Shown: piece by piece, positions 44,910-54,594 of the stretch | Layout of the letters: each line of letters opens with the position of its first letter | How positions within the stretch are numbered: the stretch's first letter is position 1 | DNA from: Fremontodendron californicum | Lineage: Eukaryota > Streptophyta > Magnoliopsida > Malvales > Malvaceae | Direction: 5' to 3' | DNA: 64,000 nucleotides | Assembly: GCA_030761205.1 (NCBI GenBank) | Contig: JAULJL010000032.1 | Coordinates: 4,593,134 to 4,657,133, forward strand | The notes under the pieces: model-generated | The model's database searches: none | What the model was told of the DNA's origin: nothing | What the model saw: only the letters and a program-made list of their open reading frames with translations | Translations under genes and position numbers: made by a program

Positions 44910-45446
44910 ATGGATGATATTCTCACAAGATTGCAGAAACGATTTCCTCCTTTTCCTCGAAATATTTTACTGAAGCTTTACCAAGTTCGTTTCGAAAGAT
45001 TAAGAATGCTTATGCAGAAAGGGATTCCTGGAGACATACGTTGGATAATTGAAGCCAAGGTACGTGAAGATGAATATCTTCCTGTTTTGCATTTACCAGG
45101 TACAGGTAGAAGCACTTTTGCAAAGAAGCGACGAGCAAAGCGCATGAGTTCAAATTGCCACAAATGTGCACGATGGACGTGTAACGGTAAATGTCGTTCT
45201 ATTGGGATTCCGTCCTCTAATCGAGATGATAAAATTGAATTCATTAAGGATGGACTGAGTAAGGAGAATTTGGGTAATATCCAACTTTCTCTTGAGACGC
45301 ATCCTAGTGGAGACGTACAAAGAGAAATTCTTGATTTATGGCCGCAATTCCAAAGGGAACGGCAACATCTTGGGAATCTGATGTTAAAAGACCCTGTTTG
45401 CCAGCTTGTAAGAAAACTGGATGGGAAGCATATCCTCGACTCATAG
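44910..45446 (+). CDS. NABP-like protein (element G)
   Basis: 178 residues, identical to the A and D copies, with basic and cysteine clusters intact. Confidence 0.6.
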   Translation: MDDILTRLQKRFPPFPRNILLKLYQVRFERLRMLMQKGIPGDIRWIIEAKVREDEYLPVLHLPGTGRSTFAKKRRAKRMSSNCHKCARWTCNGKCRSIGIPSSNRDDKIEFIKDGLSKENLGNIQLSLETHPSGDVQREILDLWPQFQRERQHLGNLMLKDPVCQLVRKLDGKHILDS

Positions 45447-45814
45447 AAGGCGTTTAAGCCGTTTCTGGACGTAAAACCAGAGGAAGATGTGAGCCACAAT
45501 CACAACTACAATAAATGACTTCTCAGCTTTTGGTTTGATTTGCAATAACTTTATTTTGTTTTAATTTACGTGTTGTTCGATTTGTGTAATTATTCTCGTT
45601 TTTTTTATTTGTCTTTGACGGTTGATTTTTTCTTCTCTTTTTGATTTTCTTCCTGAAATCACGCAAAAATCTTTTGTTAGGTTAACATTTTCTTCTGACA
45701 GGTCAGATACACTTTCGGCGACATTATTACTCTTGTCTGATTCACTACTCAGTCCTCTATATATTACACCATGTACTCATTCTCTTTCAGGCACTCGAAA
45801 AAAAAGAAAAAAAA
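45447..45814 (+). promoter_or_regulatory. NABP-LOG intergenic region (element G)
   Basis: A-type, single copy of the pyrimidine-rich segment, CTATATATT and TTCTCTTTCAG before the LOG ATG. Confidence 0.45.
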
Positions 45815-46462
45815 ATGGAAAGTACTTCGTCCCAACGCATTAAAAAAATTTGTGTTTTTGGAGGTGCTTATCCAGGGAAAAATAACATATTCGCTGATGA
45901 AGCCATAAGAGTTGGAGTAATACTTGCCCAACAAAAGATCCAGTTGATTTATGGAGGCGGTAGTACGGGTTTAATGGGAGCAGTCGCTACAGCAGCACAC
46001 GCCGGAGGAAGTCCAGTTCTAGGAATCGTGCCAAAACTATTCACAGATTTTTGTGGACCTACCTTGGGTAAGGAAATACAAGTCTGGAGTATCCCTGAAC
46101 GGATAACAATCATGTACCATTCTGCCGATGCATTCATTGCTTTACCAGGAGGTCTGGGTACATTGGAAGAAATAGCTTGCGTGGCTTCTTGGTCATCTTT
46201 GGTCACAAATAAGAAACCCATTGGTTTGCTTAATATTAATGGTTATTTTAGTAATTTGCTTTCATATTTAGATAATGCTGTGGATAATGGATTCATGTTT
46301 TCAGAGGCAAGGAGAACCATAATTTCTGCTACAACCATTGAAGATTTACTCAAAAAGCTCCAAGCTTATGAGTATTTATCTGCTACGGTTGTTTCGCAAA
46401 CGCTCGGAAAAAGAAAAAGAGATATGGACGAGCAAGGAGTGGATTGCACTTTGTCTTTGTGA
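45815..46462 (+). CDS. LOG-like: LOG-like phosphoribohydrolase (element G)
   Basis: 215 residues, identical to copy A. PGGLGTLEE, Arg96 and the KRKR tail are intact. Confidence 0.85.
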   Translation: MESTSSQRIKKICVFGGAYPGKNNIFADEAIRVGVILAQQKIQLIYGGGSTGLMGAVATAAHAGGSPVLGIVPKLFTDFCGPTLGKEIQVWSIPERITIMYHSADAFIALPGGLGTLEEIACVASWSSLVTNKKPIGLLNINGYFSNLLSYLDNAVDNGFMFSEARRTIISATTIEDLLKKLQAYEYLSATVVSQTLGKRKRDMDEQGVDCTLSL

Positions 46463-46858
46463 CATTATCTAACATTTTGTTTGTTGTGTCTCAGTTATAA
46501 TAAGTGGTTAGCAACCTCTACAGGTAATATCTCCTAAATTTTACCTTTTTAAGCTATTGATTAGTTTGTAAGACTTGTTCAAATATTGTCTCTAATTTGT
46601 ATTGAAAGGATTAGGAGTAAATATTTTTAGTATATGTAGTTTATTTATATGTAGTTTATTTATATTTTAATTTTTCAATGTTTGTGGGTATCGTTCTAGT
46701 AAACCCTCACGAGACTAAACTCGTCCACTAGGGACACCTAAGGGTTTAAAGGCTTGTGTCACATGCTAAGTGCCACCGTGATTTCCTACGAAAGTGGATT
46801 AGATTAGATTTTCTTATTTTATTTTTATTGAGTCGTTGCTAGGGACTAGCAACAATCT
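46463..46858 (+). other. Shortened 3' region of element G
   Basis: A-type until AAATTTTACCTT (about 46548), then B/E-type from TTTAAGCTATTG. About 1.7 kb of the usual 3' region, including the doubled repeat and PPT-like modules, is absent. The polypurine tract follows at 46859-46869. Confidence 0.8.
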
Positions 46859-46869
46859 AAGTGTGGGGG

Positions 46870-47640
46870 TGTGATAACTCGTATAATTATATAGTTTTTA
46901 GTTATGTTTTATTATTGTTTTGTGTCAAATACGAGTTATTATTGTTTAGTCTAATTGTGTTTATGATCTTTTATATTTTTATGTAATTTGGTGTTTTTCA
47001 CAAGTTTCTTTGAGTGATTTCAGATTACTAGAATTAAGGGCAAATCCAGTTCAGTTCCAGTTCCAACACATTTTGCCATATCAGCTATATCTGGAGTTTC
47101 ACTGAAGCAATAAGGCTGAAATTTGTAGCCGTGCAAAGCTACGAGGCATATCTATCTTTTTCATGTTTTATACTTCTTGAAACGGAGTCGTTTTCCCTAG
47201 CGAAATCGACCATCAAGTTGGCTGATGTGCAATGACGTCTGTGCTGACCTGTTTTCGTATTTTGCCCATATCTGCTTATCCAGATCAGCAAATGAGCTGA
47301 TTCGAATGGCTATGGATCCGTAACTGATACGGGAACCTTTGTCTAGAAGACCATATGATCCGATCAGGCCTCTAATATTGACGAAATCGACCATCAAGTT
47401 GGCTGATGTGCAATGACGTCTGTGCTGACATGTTTTCGTATTTTGCCCATATCTGCTTATCCACATCATCAAATGAGCTGATTCCAACGGCTATGGATCC
47501 GTAACTGATAGGGGAACCTTTTTTTAGAAGACCATGTGATCAGATCAGGCCTCCAACATTGACGAAATCGACCATCAAGTTGGCTGATCAAAATTGTCAT
47601 ACAATATGACGAAAATTGTTAGAAAAATTCACCCACCTAT
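46870..47640 (+). repeat. Partial 3' LTR of element G (U3 only)
   Basis: First 771 bp of a B/E-type LTR with both 181-bp U3 units. It breaks off at CACCCACCTAT, before the TATA box. Confidence 0.9.
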
Positions 47641-47665
47641 GATTCTCTAGGTTTATACTTATATA
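47641..47665. other. G/H junction filler
   Basis: 25 bases not continuous with either side. GATTCTCTAG recurs in the 3' region (about 3924) and TATACTTATAT near 4130, so the filler may be copied from nearby element sequence. Confidence 0.5.
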
Positions 47666-47668
47666 CAA

Positions 47669-47754
47669 TCCCCGGCAACGGCGCCAAAATAAGAATAAAC
47701 CAAGTAACAAATAAACTAAAGAAAACAATCCACTAATGGTTGTAGTATAGTGGT
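47669..47754. other. Inverted primer-binding site, leader fragment and tRNA-Asp-like sequence before element H
   Basis: Inverted primer-binding site (47669-47686), inverted leader fragment to CAATCC, then GTTGTAGTATAGTGGT (47739-47754), the 16-nt match to the 5' part of tRNA-Asp. Same as the B/C junction, so the join existed before these two copies separated. Confidence 0.65.
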
Positions 47755-50700
47755 GGAATTTATAACTTCTCACCAACAACCAATCGAGGAGTTGATCCAA
47801 AACATCCAAGAGAAGCAAGGAGAGATGGCAGCAGCTGACAACCGAACTCTCAAGGAGCTAGCCGCTCCGGACTTGGGTCAACAACCATTATGCATTGAAT
47901 ATGCTAATCTTGAGGTAGCTTTTGAATTAAAATCTGGTTTGATTCACCTTCTCCCAACTTTTCATGGTTTTGCAGGAGAGGATCCAAATAAACACCTCAA
48001 GGAATTCCATGTAGTTTGCTCAAGCATGAGACCAACAGGGGTCACGGAAGAGCAAGTTAAGTTGAGAGCCTTCCCATTCTCTCTAGCTGATTCAGCAAAG
48101 GAATGGCTCTACTATCTACCATCCGGGACCATCACTACATGGAATGATTTGAAGAAAGCATTCTTGGAAAGGTATTTCCCAGCATCTAAGGCTGCCAACA
48201 TTAGGAAAGAGATATGTGGGATTCGGCAATACAACGGAGAGTCCTTATATGAATATTGGGAGAGGTTCAAGAAACTTTGTGCATCATGTCCACACCATCA
48301 AATAAGTGAACAACTTCTCATCCAATACTTCTATGAAGGTCTCATGCCCATGGAGAGAAGTATGATAGATGCCGCTAGTGGGGGAGCTCTAGTTGATAAG
48401 ACTCCCAGGGCTGCTAGAACATTAATCTCCAACATGGCAGCCAATTCTCAACAGTTCTCAATGAGACAAGATCCACCACCACAATCCAAGAGAGTTAATG
48501 AGGTAAGTATATCATCCCTTGAACAAAAATTTGATAAACTGACTTCTCTTGTTCAACAATTGGCTGTAGGTAAAATACAACAAATAAAGGCTTGTGGCAT
48601 ATGTTCAAACATAGGGCACCAAACTGATATGTGTCCAACACTTCAAGAGGATACCAATGAACATGTGAATGCCATGGGTGGATTTCAGAACCAATCAAGG
48701 AAATATGATCCCTACTCAAACACATACAATCCAGGATGGAGGGATCATCCAAACTTCAATTATGGAGGGAACCAATCACAAACTATTCCTCCACCATTTG
48801 ACCACAGGCCACCGGGTTTTCAGCAAAGAGTGCAACAACCATACCAAACCCGACAACAACTACCACCCACCCAAAATTCAGGTACTTCTCTTGAAGATCT
48901 TGTTAAAGCTCTTTCTACTAATACAATTCAATTTCAACAGGAAACAAAGACAAGTATTCGAAATTTGGAGACTCAAATAGGGCAATTGGCAACAACCATG
49001 AGTCAAATGCAAGCAAGGGATTCTGGGAAATTACCTTCCCAAACCATAGTGAATCCAAGAGAGAATGCCAATGCTATAAATTTAAGAAGTGGGAAACAGC
49101 TAGAGACACCACAAAATGATAGTGCTCAAGGGGAGAACAATACCATGGCATCCTCTTCACATCCCAACGAGCCACTAAAAAAGGTAATTCCTAAACCATC
49201 CTTTCCTTCTTATATAACTCCTCCACCTTTTCCTAGCAGGTTAGCAAAGTCCAAGAAGGAGGAGCAAGAGAAGGAAATTTTGGAAACCTTCCGGAAAGTA
49301 GAGGTGAACATTCCTTTACTAGATGCTATCAAGCAAGTGCCAAGATATGCCAAGTTCCTAAAAGAGTTGTGCACATCTAAACGGAAGTTGAAATGGAATG
49401 AAAAGGTAAGTGTGGGGGAGAATGTGTCAGCTGTTCTTCAAAAGAAACTCCCACCGAAATGCAAGGATCCAGGTATGTTTACCATTCCTTGTAAGATAGG
49501 CAACACCAGGTTTGAGCGTGCTATGCTAGATCTAGGGGCATCTATTAATGTCATGCCATATTCAATTTATGCTTCATTGAATCTAGGACCATTAGAGGAA
49601 ACCGGTGTTATAATACAACTTGCTGACCGTTCTAACACTTATCCAAGAGGAGTTGTAGAAGACGTTCTTGTACAGGTTAATGAATTGGTTTTTCCCGCTG
49701 ACTTTTATGTTATTGAGATGGAAGATGAGATGTCTTCTAATCCCACACCTATTCTATTAGGGAGACCATTCTTGAAAACAGCAAGAACTAAAATAGATGT
49801 ACATGATGGCACTTTAACTATGGAATTTGATGGTGAAATAATTCGCTTTAACATTTTTGAGGCCATGAGATATCCTAGTGATGTGCATTCTGTTTTTAAT
49901 ATTGATATAATTGACTCACTAGTGCAGCAAGCTTATGAGCTAGATGGTGAAGATAGTGTGGAAATAGTCCTTAGCAACCATCTCGGAATGGGGAATGCTA
50001 AACTAGCCTTGAGTGACCATGTGGAAGGGGCACTAGAATCTTTACACTCGCTGCAACCTAAAGATGCAAGGTTTGATGTTTCATTTATTGATTTGCCTTT
50101 ATCTAATGAGAAACTTCTACCTTCCATTTTGCAGGCACCAACTTTAGAATTGAAACCACTACCGAACCACTTGAAATATTTGTTCTTAGGGGAAAAGGAC
50201 ACACTACCTGTCATCATTGCCAAAGAGCTCACACCTTTGCAAGAAGAGCGACTTATCCGGGTGCTTAGAGAGCATAAAACAGCAATTGGTTGGACAATTG
50301 CCGATATCAAGGGAATAAGCCCATCCATGTGCATGCACCGGATTTTGTTAGAGGAAGGGTCTAAACCAACAAGAGAAGCACAAAGAAGATTGAACCCTCC
50401 TATGATGGAGGTTGTGAAAAAGGAGATACTGAAGCTCCTAGATGTTGGAGTGATCTATCCTATCTCGGATAGCAAATGGGTGAGCCCAGTCCAAGTGGTT
50501 CCAAAGAAATCAGGTGTAACGGTGGTAACAAATAATGAGAATGAACTTGTTCCTACTAGGATTCAAACAGGATGGCGAGTTTGTATTGATTATCGTAAAC
50601 TTAATTCCACAACTCGCAAAGACCACTTTCCTTTACCTTTTATTGATCAAATGCTTGAAAGGTTAGCTGGCCATTCTCATTATTGTTTTCTTGATGGTTT

Positions 50701-53044
50701 TTCAGGTTATAATCAGATAGCCATTGCTCCGGAGGACCAAGAGAAAACAACATTCACATGTCCATTTGGTACTTTTGCATACCGGCGTATGCCATTTGGT
50801 CTTTGTAATGCACCAGCTACATTCCAAAGGTGTATGGTTAGCATATTTTCAGATTATGTAGAGAATATCATAGAAGTGTTTATGGATGATTTTAGTGTCT
50901 ATGGTGATTCTTTTGATAGATGTCTAGAGAACCTTACACTTGTACTTGAAAGATGCATGGAAACTAACCTTGTTTTGAATTGGGAAAAATGTCACTTTAT
51001 GGTAGAACAAGGAATAGTTTTGGGCCATGTTATTTCTTCTAGAGGGATAGAGGTTGATAAGTCTAAAATAGATATTATGCATTCTTTACCACCTCCCACA
51101 AATGTGAGAGAGGTTCGTTCTTTTCTTGGACATGCAGGTTTCTATAGGAGATTTATCAAAGACTTCTCAAAGATCACATTACCTCTTTGCAAGCTACTAC
51201 AAAAAGATGTGGTTTTCCACTTTGATGATAAATGCAAAGAGGCGTTTGAAACATTGAAGGGACTCTTGACATCAGCTCCTATCATCCAACCACCAGATTG
51301 GAATGTACCTTTTGAAATCATGTGTGATGCTAGTGACTATGCCATTGGAGCTGTTTTGGGCCAACGGGTTGGGAAAGCCTCACATGCCATTTATTATGCC
51401 TCAAGAACTCTTAATGATGCTCAATTGAACTATTCCACTACTGAAAAAGAACTTTTGGCTGTTGTATTTGCTTTAGAAAAATTTCGATCTTATTTAATTG
51501 GTACTAAAGTAATTGTATTTTCTGACCATGCAGCCCTTAAGTACTTACTCACTAAAAAGGAGGCCAAACCAAGGTTGATTAGATGGATACTTCTCTTACA
51601 AGAGTTTGATTTGGAGATAAAAGATAAGAGAGGTAGTGACAACCTGGTTGCGGACCATCTTAGCCGTTTAGTTCATGAAGATGATGCACTACCCTTGAAT
51701 GAGAACTTTCCGGATGAGCAACTTCTTTTTATAAGAACAACAACTCCTTGGTATGCTGATATTGTTAATTACTTAGTTACCAAGAAGTTGCCACAAGAGT
51801 TGACACAAGCTCAAAGAAATAAGATCAAGAGATATGCCAAATACTACATATGGGATGATCCTTACCTTTGGAAGCATTGCTCCGATCAGATTATAAGAAG
51901 GTGTGTACTCGAAACTGAATTTCAATCTATTCTCACCTTTTGTCACTCTTATGCATGTGGAGGACACTTTGGATCCAAAAGAACAGCCATGAAAGTTCTT
52001 GATTCTGGATTTTATTGGCCTACCATATTCAAAGATGCATACCTCTTTTGCAAGTCATGTGATCGTTGCCAAAGAACTGGTAACTTAGGTGCTAGAAATC
52101 AAATGCCTCAAACTCCAATACTTATTGTTGAAATTTTTGATGTATGGGGCATGGATTTCATGGGACCTTTTCCTCCTTCTTTTGGTAATCTTTATATTTT
52201 ACTTGCCGTTGATTATGTTTCAAAGTGGGTGGAAGCAAAATCCACTAGGACTAATGACTCTAAAGTTGTTTCAGATTTTGTCAAGACTAACATCTTGGCT
52301 AGGTTTGGAACGCCAAAGGCCATAATCAGCGATAGAGGTACTCACTTTTGCAATAGGACTATGGAAGCACTTTTGAGGAAGTATAACATCACACACAAGG
52401 TCTCCACCTCATATCATCCTCAAACTAGTGGGCAAGCTGAAGTGTCAAACCGAGAAGTTAAGTCCATCCTTGAAAAGACAGTTAATCCAAATAGGAAGGA
52501 TTGGAGTTCACGACTTGATGATGCACTTTGGGCTTATAGGACAGCATATAAGACACCCATTGGTATGTCTCCTTATCGACTTGTTTATGGTAAGCCTTGT
52601 CATCTTCCGGTTGAATTGGAACATAAATCATATTGGGCTATCAAACAATGCAACATGGAGATGGATGAGATAGGAAAGAAAAGAAAACTTGACCTACAAG
52701 AATTAAAGGAGATAAGGAATGATGCCTATCAGAATTCTAGGATTTACAAGGAAAAGACTAAGGCATTCCATGACAAGATGATATCAAGAAAAGAATTTGT
52801 TGTTGGACAAAAAGTTCTTCTCTTCCATTCACGCCTTAAGTTATATCCAGGTAAGTTACGTTCTCGTTGGGTTGGACCTTTTGTTGTTACTAATGTATTT
52901 ACTCATGGTGCAGTTGAAATCCAAAGCCCAAAAACAGATAAGGCATTCAAAGTGAATGGTCATAGATTGAAGCCTTACTATGAGAACTTTCCAATACAAG
53001 ATGTGGAGGAGTTTCCACTTTTTGAGCCAAAGTATGTTGAATAA
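47750..53044 (+). CDS. gag-pol: Athila-like Gag-Pol polyprotein, uninterrupted frame (element H)
   Basis: About 1764 codons without a stop. Domains in order: Gag capsid (about 70-215; AKEWLYYLP, YEYWERFKKL); CCHC knuckle C-x2-C-x4-H-x4-C (about 281-294); aspartic protease with DLGAS (about 593); reverse transcriptase (about 890-1110) with FMDD near 1044; RNase H starting CDASDYAIGA (about 1190); integrase with HHCC zinc site (about 1398-1440) and Asp, Asp, Glu around DFMGPF (about 1466), ISDRGTHF (about 1524) and QAEVSNREVK (about 1563); C-terminal SRWVGPF. No chromodomain. It makes particles and copies and integrates the element. The native start is missing (it is seen inverted at 54487). 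The listed start is GTG; the first ATG is 47825. No LTR borders it, so it is probably silent although open. Confidence 0.92.
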   Translation: MVEFITSHQQPIEELIQNIQEKQGEMAAADNRTLKELAAPDLGQQPLCIEYANLEVAFELKSGLIHLLPTFHGFAGEDPNKHLKEFHVVCSSMRPTGVTEEQVKLRAFPFSLADSAKEWLYYLPSGTITTWNDLKKAFLERYFPASKAANIRKEICGIRQYNGESLYEYWERFKKLCASCPHHQISEQLLIQYFYEGLMPMERSMIDAASGGALVDKTPRAARTLISNMAANSQQFSMRQDPPPQSKRVNEVSISSLEQKFDKLTSLVQQLAVGKIQQIKACGICSNIGHQTDMCPTLQEDTNEHVNAMGGFQNQSRKYDPYSNTYNPGWRDHPNFNYGGNQSQTIPPPFDHRPPGFQQRVQQPYQTRQQLPPTQNSGTSLEDLVKALSTNTIQFQQETKTSIRNLETQIGQLATTMSQMQARDSGKLPSQTIVNPRENANAINLRSGKQLETPQNDSAQGENNTMASSSHPNEPLKKVIPKPSFPSYITPPPFPSRLAKSKKEEQEKEILETFRKVEVNIPLLDAIKQVPRYAKFLKELCTSKRKLKWNEKVSVGENVSAVLQKKLPPKCKDPGMFTIPCKIGNTRFERAMLDLGASINVMPYSIYASLNLGPLEETGVIIQLADRSNTYPRGVVEDVLVQVNELVFPADFYVIEMEDEMSSNPTPILLGRPFLKTARTKIDVHDGTLTMEFDGEIIRFNIFEAMRYPSDVHSVFNIDIIDSLVQQAYELDGEDSVEIVLSNHLGMGNAKLALSDHVEGALESLHSLQPKDARFDVSFIDLPLSNEKLLPSILQAPTLELKPLPNHLKYLFLGEKDTLPVIIAKELTPLQEERLIRVLREHKTAIGWTIADIKGISPSMCMHRILLEEGSKPTREAQRRLNPPMMEVVKKEILKLLDVGVIYPISDSKWVSPVQVVPKKSGVTVVTNNENELVPTRIQTGWRVCIDYRKLNSTTRKDHFPLPFIDQMLERLAGHSHYCFLDGFSGYNQIAIAPEDQEKTTFTCPFGTFAYRRMPFGLCNAPATFQRCMVSIFSDYVENIIEVFMDDFSVYGDSFDRCLENLTLVLERCMETNLVLNWEKCHFMVEQGIVLGHVISSRGIEVDKSKIDIMHSLPPPTNVREVRSFLGHAGFYRRFIKDFSKITLPLCKLLQKDVVFHFDDKCKEAFETLKGLLTSAPIIQPPDWNVPFEIMCDASDYAIGAVLGQRVGKASHAIYYASRTLNDAQLNYSTTEKELLAVVFALEKFRSYLIGTKVIVFSDHAALKYLLTKKEAKPRLIRWILLLQEFDLEIKDKRGSDNLVADHLSRLVHEDDALPLNENFPDEQLLFIRTTTPWYADIVNYLVTKKLPQELTQAQRNKIKRYAKYYIWDDPYLWKHCSDQIIRRCVLETEFQSILTFCHSYACGGHFGSKRTAMKVLDSGFYWPTIFKDAYLFCKSCDRCQRTGNLGARNQMPQTPILIVEIFDVWGMDFMGPFPPSFGNLYILLAVDYVSKWVEAKSTRTNDSKVVSDFVKTNILARFGTPKAIISDRGTHFCNRTMEALLRKYNITHKVSTSYHPQTSGQAEVSNREVKSILEKTVNPNRKDWSSRLDDALWAYRTAYKTPIGMSPYRLVYGKPCHLPVELEHKSYWAIKQCNMEMDEIGKKRKLDLQELKEIRNDAYQNSRIYKEKTKAFHDKMISRKEFVVGQKVLLFHSRLKLYPGKLRSRWVGPFVVTNVFTHGAVEIQSPKTDKAFKVNGHRLKPYYENFPIQDVEEFPLFEPKYVE

Positions 53045-53387
53045 TAATGGCATGGGTCTAAGTTAGGCTGAGGACAATAAACCAAGCGCTTCTTGGGAGG
53101 CAACCCAAAAGGATGGAGAGCATCTATTATATCAGATTTGCATATTCCTTACTCTCCATCATTCTATCTTTTATTGTTTTTCTTTTCTTTTGTTTAATAG
53201 TTCTTTTCTCTTACAAGATGTAAATATAATTTTTAATTTATTTTTTTTAACCCCGGTTAAATGGCGGATAACGGTACTCCGTGATTATTTAAATCGGTTC
53301 CATCAGCTACCCACAAAACTGATATTGTATATAAATTTCTCTTCCAATTTCTCTTTCAATTTTTTTTTTCATTCTTTTTTTTTCAGG
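53045..53387 (+). promoter_or_regulatory. Post-pol hairpin and NABP leader (element H)
   Basis: GCGCTTCTTGGGAGGCAACCC hairpin region at about 53086-53106, then cassette edge, TATATAAA (53328-53335) and TTTTTTTTTCAG one base before the ATG. Confidence 0.6.
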
Positions 53388-53924
53388 ATGGATGATATTC
53401 TCACAAGATTGCAGAAACGATTTCCTCCTTTTCCTCGAAATATTTTACTGAAGCTTTACCAAGTTCGACTTGAGAGATTAAGAATGCTTATGCACAAAGG
53501 GATTCCTGACGACATACGTTGGCTAATTGAAGCCAAGGTACGTGAAGATGAATATCTTCCTGTTTTGCATTTACCAGGTACAGGTAGAAGCACTTTTGCA
53601 AAGAAGCGACGAGCAAAGCGCATGAGTTCAAATTGCCACAAATGTGCACGATGGACGTGTAACGGTAAATGTCGTTCTATTGGGATTCCGTCCTCTAATC
53701 GAGATGATAAAATTGAATTCATTAAGGATGGACTGAGTAAGGAGAATTTGGGTAATATCCAACTTTCTCTTGAGACGCATCCTAGTGGAGACGTACAAAG
53801 AGAAATTCTTGATTTATGGCCGCAATTCCAAAGGGAATGGCAACATCTTGGGAATCTGATGTTAAAAGACCCTGTTTGCCAGCTTGTAAGAAAACTGGAT
53901 GGGAAGCATATCCTCGACTCATAG
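53388..53924 (+). CDS. NABP-like protein (element H)
   Basis: 178 residues, identical to the C and I copies. An upstream in-frame open stretch from 53190 covers the noncoding leader and differs in frame between copies, so it is ignored. LOG is missing downstream because the inverted gag fragment starts about 100 bases after the stop. Confidence 0.6.
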   Translation: MDDILTRLQKRFPPFPRNILLKLYQVRLERLRMLMHKGIPDDIRWLIEAKVREDEYLPVLHLPGTGRSTFAKKRRAKRMSSNCHKCARWTCNGKCRSIGIPSSNRDDKIEFIKDGLSKENLGNIQLSLETHPSGDVQREILDLWPQFQREWQHLGNLMLKDPVCQLVRKLDGKHILDS

Positions 53925-54022
53925 AAGGCGTTTAAGCCGTTTCTGGACGTAAAACCAGAGGAAGATGTGAGCCAGAATCACAACTACAATAAATGACTTC
54001 TCAGCTTTTGGTTTGATTTGCA

Positions 54023-54487
54023 ATACCTTTCCAAGAATGCTTTCTTCAAATCATTCCATGTAGTGATGGTCCCGGATGGTAGATAGTAGAGCCATTCCTT
54101 TGCTGAATCAGCTAGAGAGAATGGGAAGGCTCTCAACTTAACTTGCTCTTCCGTGACCCCTGTTGGTCTCATGCTTGAGCAAACTACATGGAATTCCTTG
54201 AGGTGTTTATTTGGATCCTCTCCTGCAAAACCATGAAAAGTTGGGAGAAGGTGAATCAAACCAGATTTTAATTCAAAAGCTACCTCAAGATTAGCATATT
54301 CAATGCATAATGGTTGTTGACCCAAGTCCGGAGCGGCTAGCTCCTTGAGAGTTCGGTTGTCAGCTGCTGCCATCTCTCCTTGCTTCTCTTGGATGTTTTG
54401 GATCAACTCCTCGATTGGTTGTTGGTGAGAAGTTATAAATTCCCGAATTTTTCTAAGTCGTAAGTCTTTTTCGGGAGCTTGGAACAT
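54023..54487 (-). pseudogene. gag: Gag N-terminal fragment, inverted, with native start (element I)
   Basis: Reads on the minus strand from ATG 54487 (MFQAPEKDLRLRKIREF) into the same Gag N-terminus as C and H, then breaks within KKAFLERY near 54023. It shows the native Gag start that C and H have lost. A shared AATA-like stretch marks the break to the H NABP flank. Confidence 0.88.
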
Positions 54488-54573
54488 TCACTAATAAAAA
54501 AAAATATAAGAAAGTAAATAATTAGAACAGAAAATAAGAATAAACCAATAAACTAATAAACTAAAGAAAGCAA

Positions 54574-54591
54574 TCCCCGGCAACGGCGCCA
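54574..54591 (-). other. Primer-binding site, inverted (element I)
   Basis: TCCCCGGCAACGGCGCCA on the + strand followed by AAAATT, the complement of the LTR-PBS spacer. It is joined at ATT to + strand gag. The leader (54488-54573) lies on its left. Confidence 0.92.
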
Positions 54592-54594
54592 AAA

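Larger units (their letters stand above)
41414..47640 (+). mobile_element. Element G: chimeric non-autonomous element
   Basis: 5' LTR (41414-43424, lacking its first ~80 bp), spacer, complete primer-binding site (43431-43448), mini-gag, NABP and LOG are A-type. From about 46550 onward the 3' region and the partial LTR (46870-47640) carry B/E-type bases (TAGTTTGTAAGACTTGTTC, GATTCGAATGG). The element is therefore a recombinant, with the switch at a short TTTAAGC-like point that also removes most of the 3' region. Confidence 0.8.
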
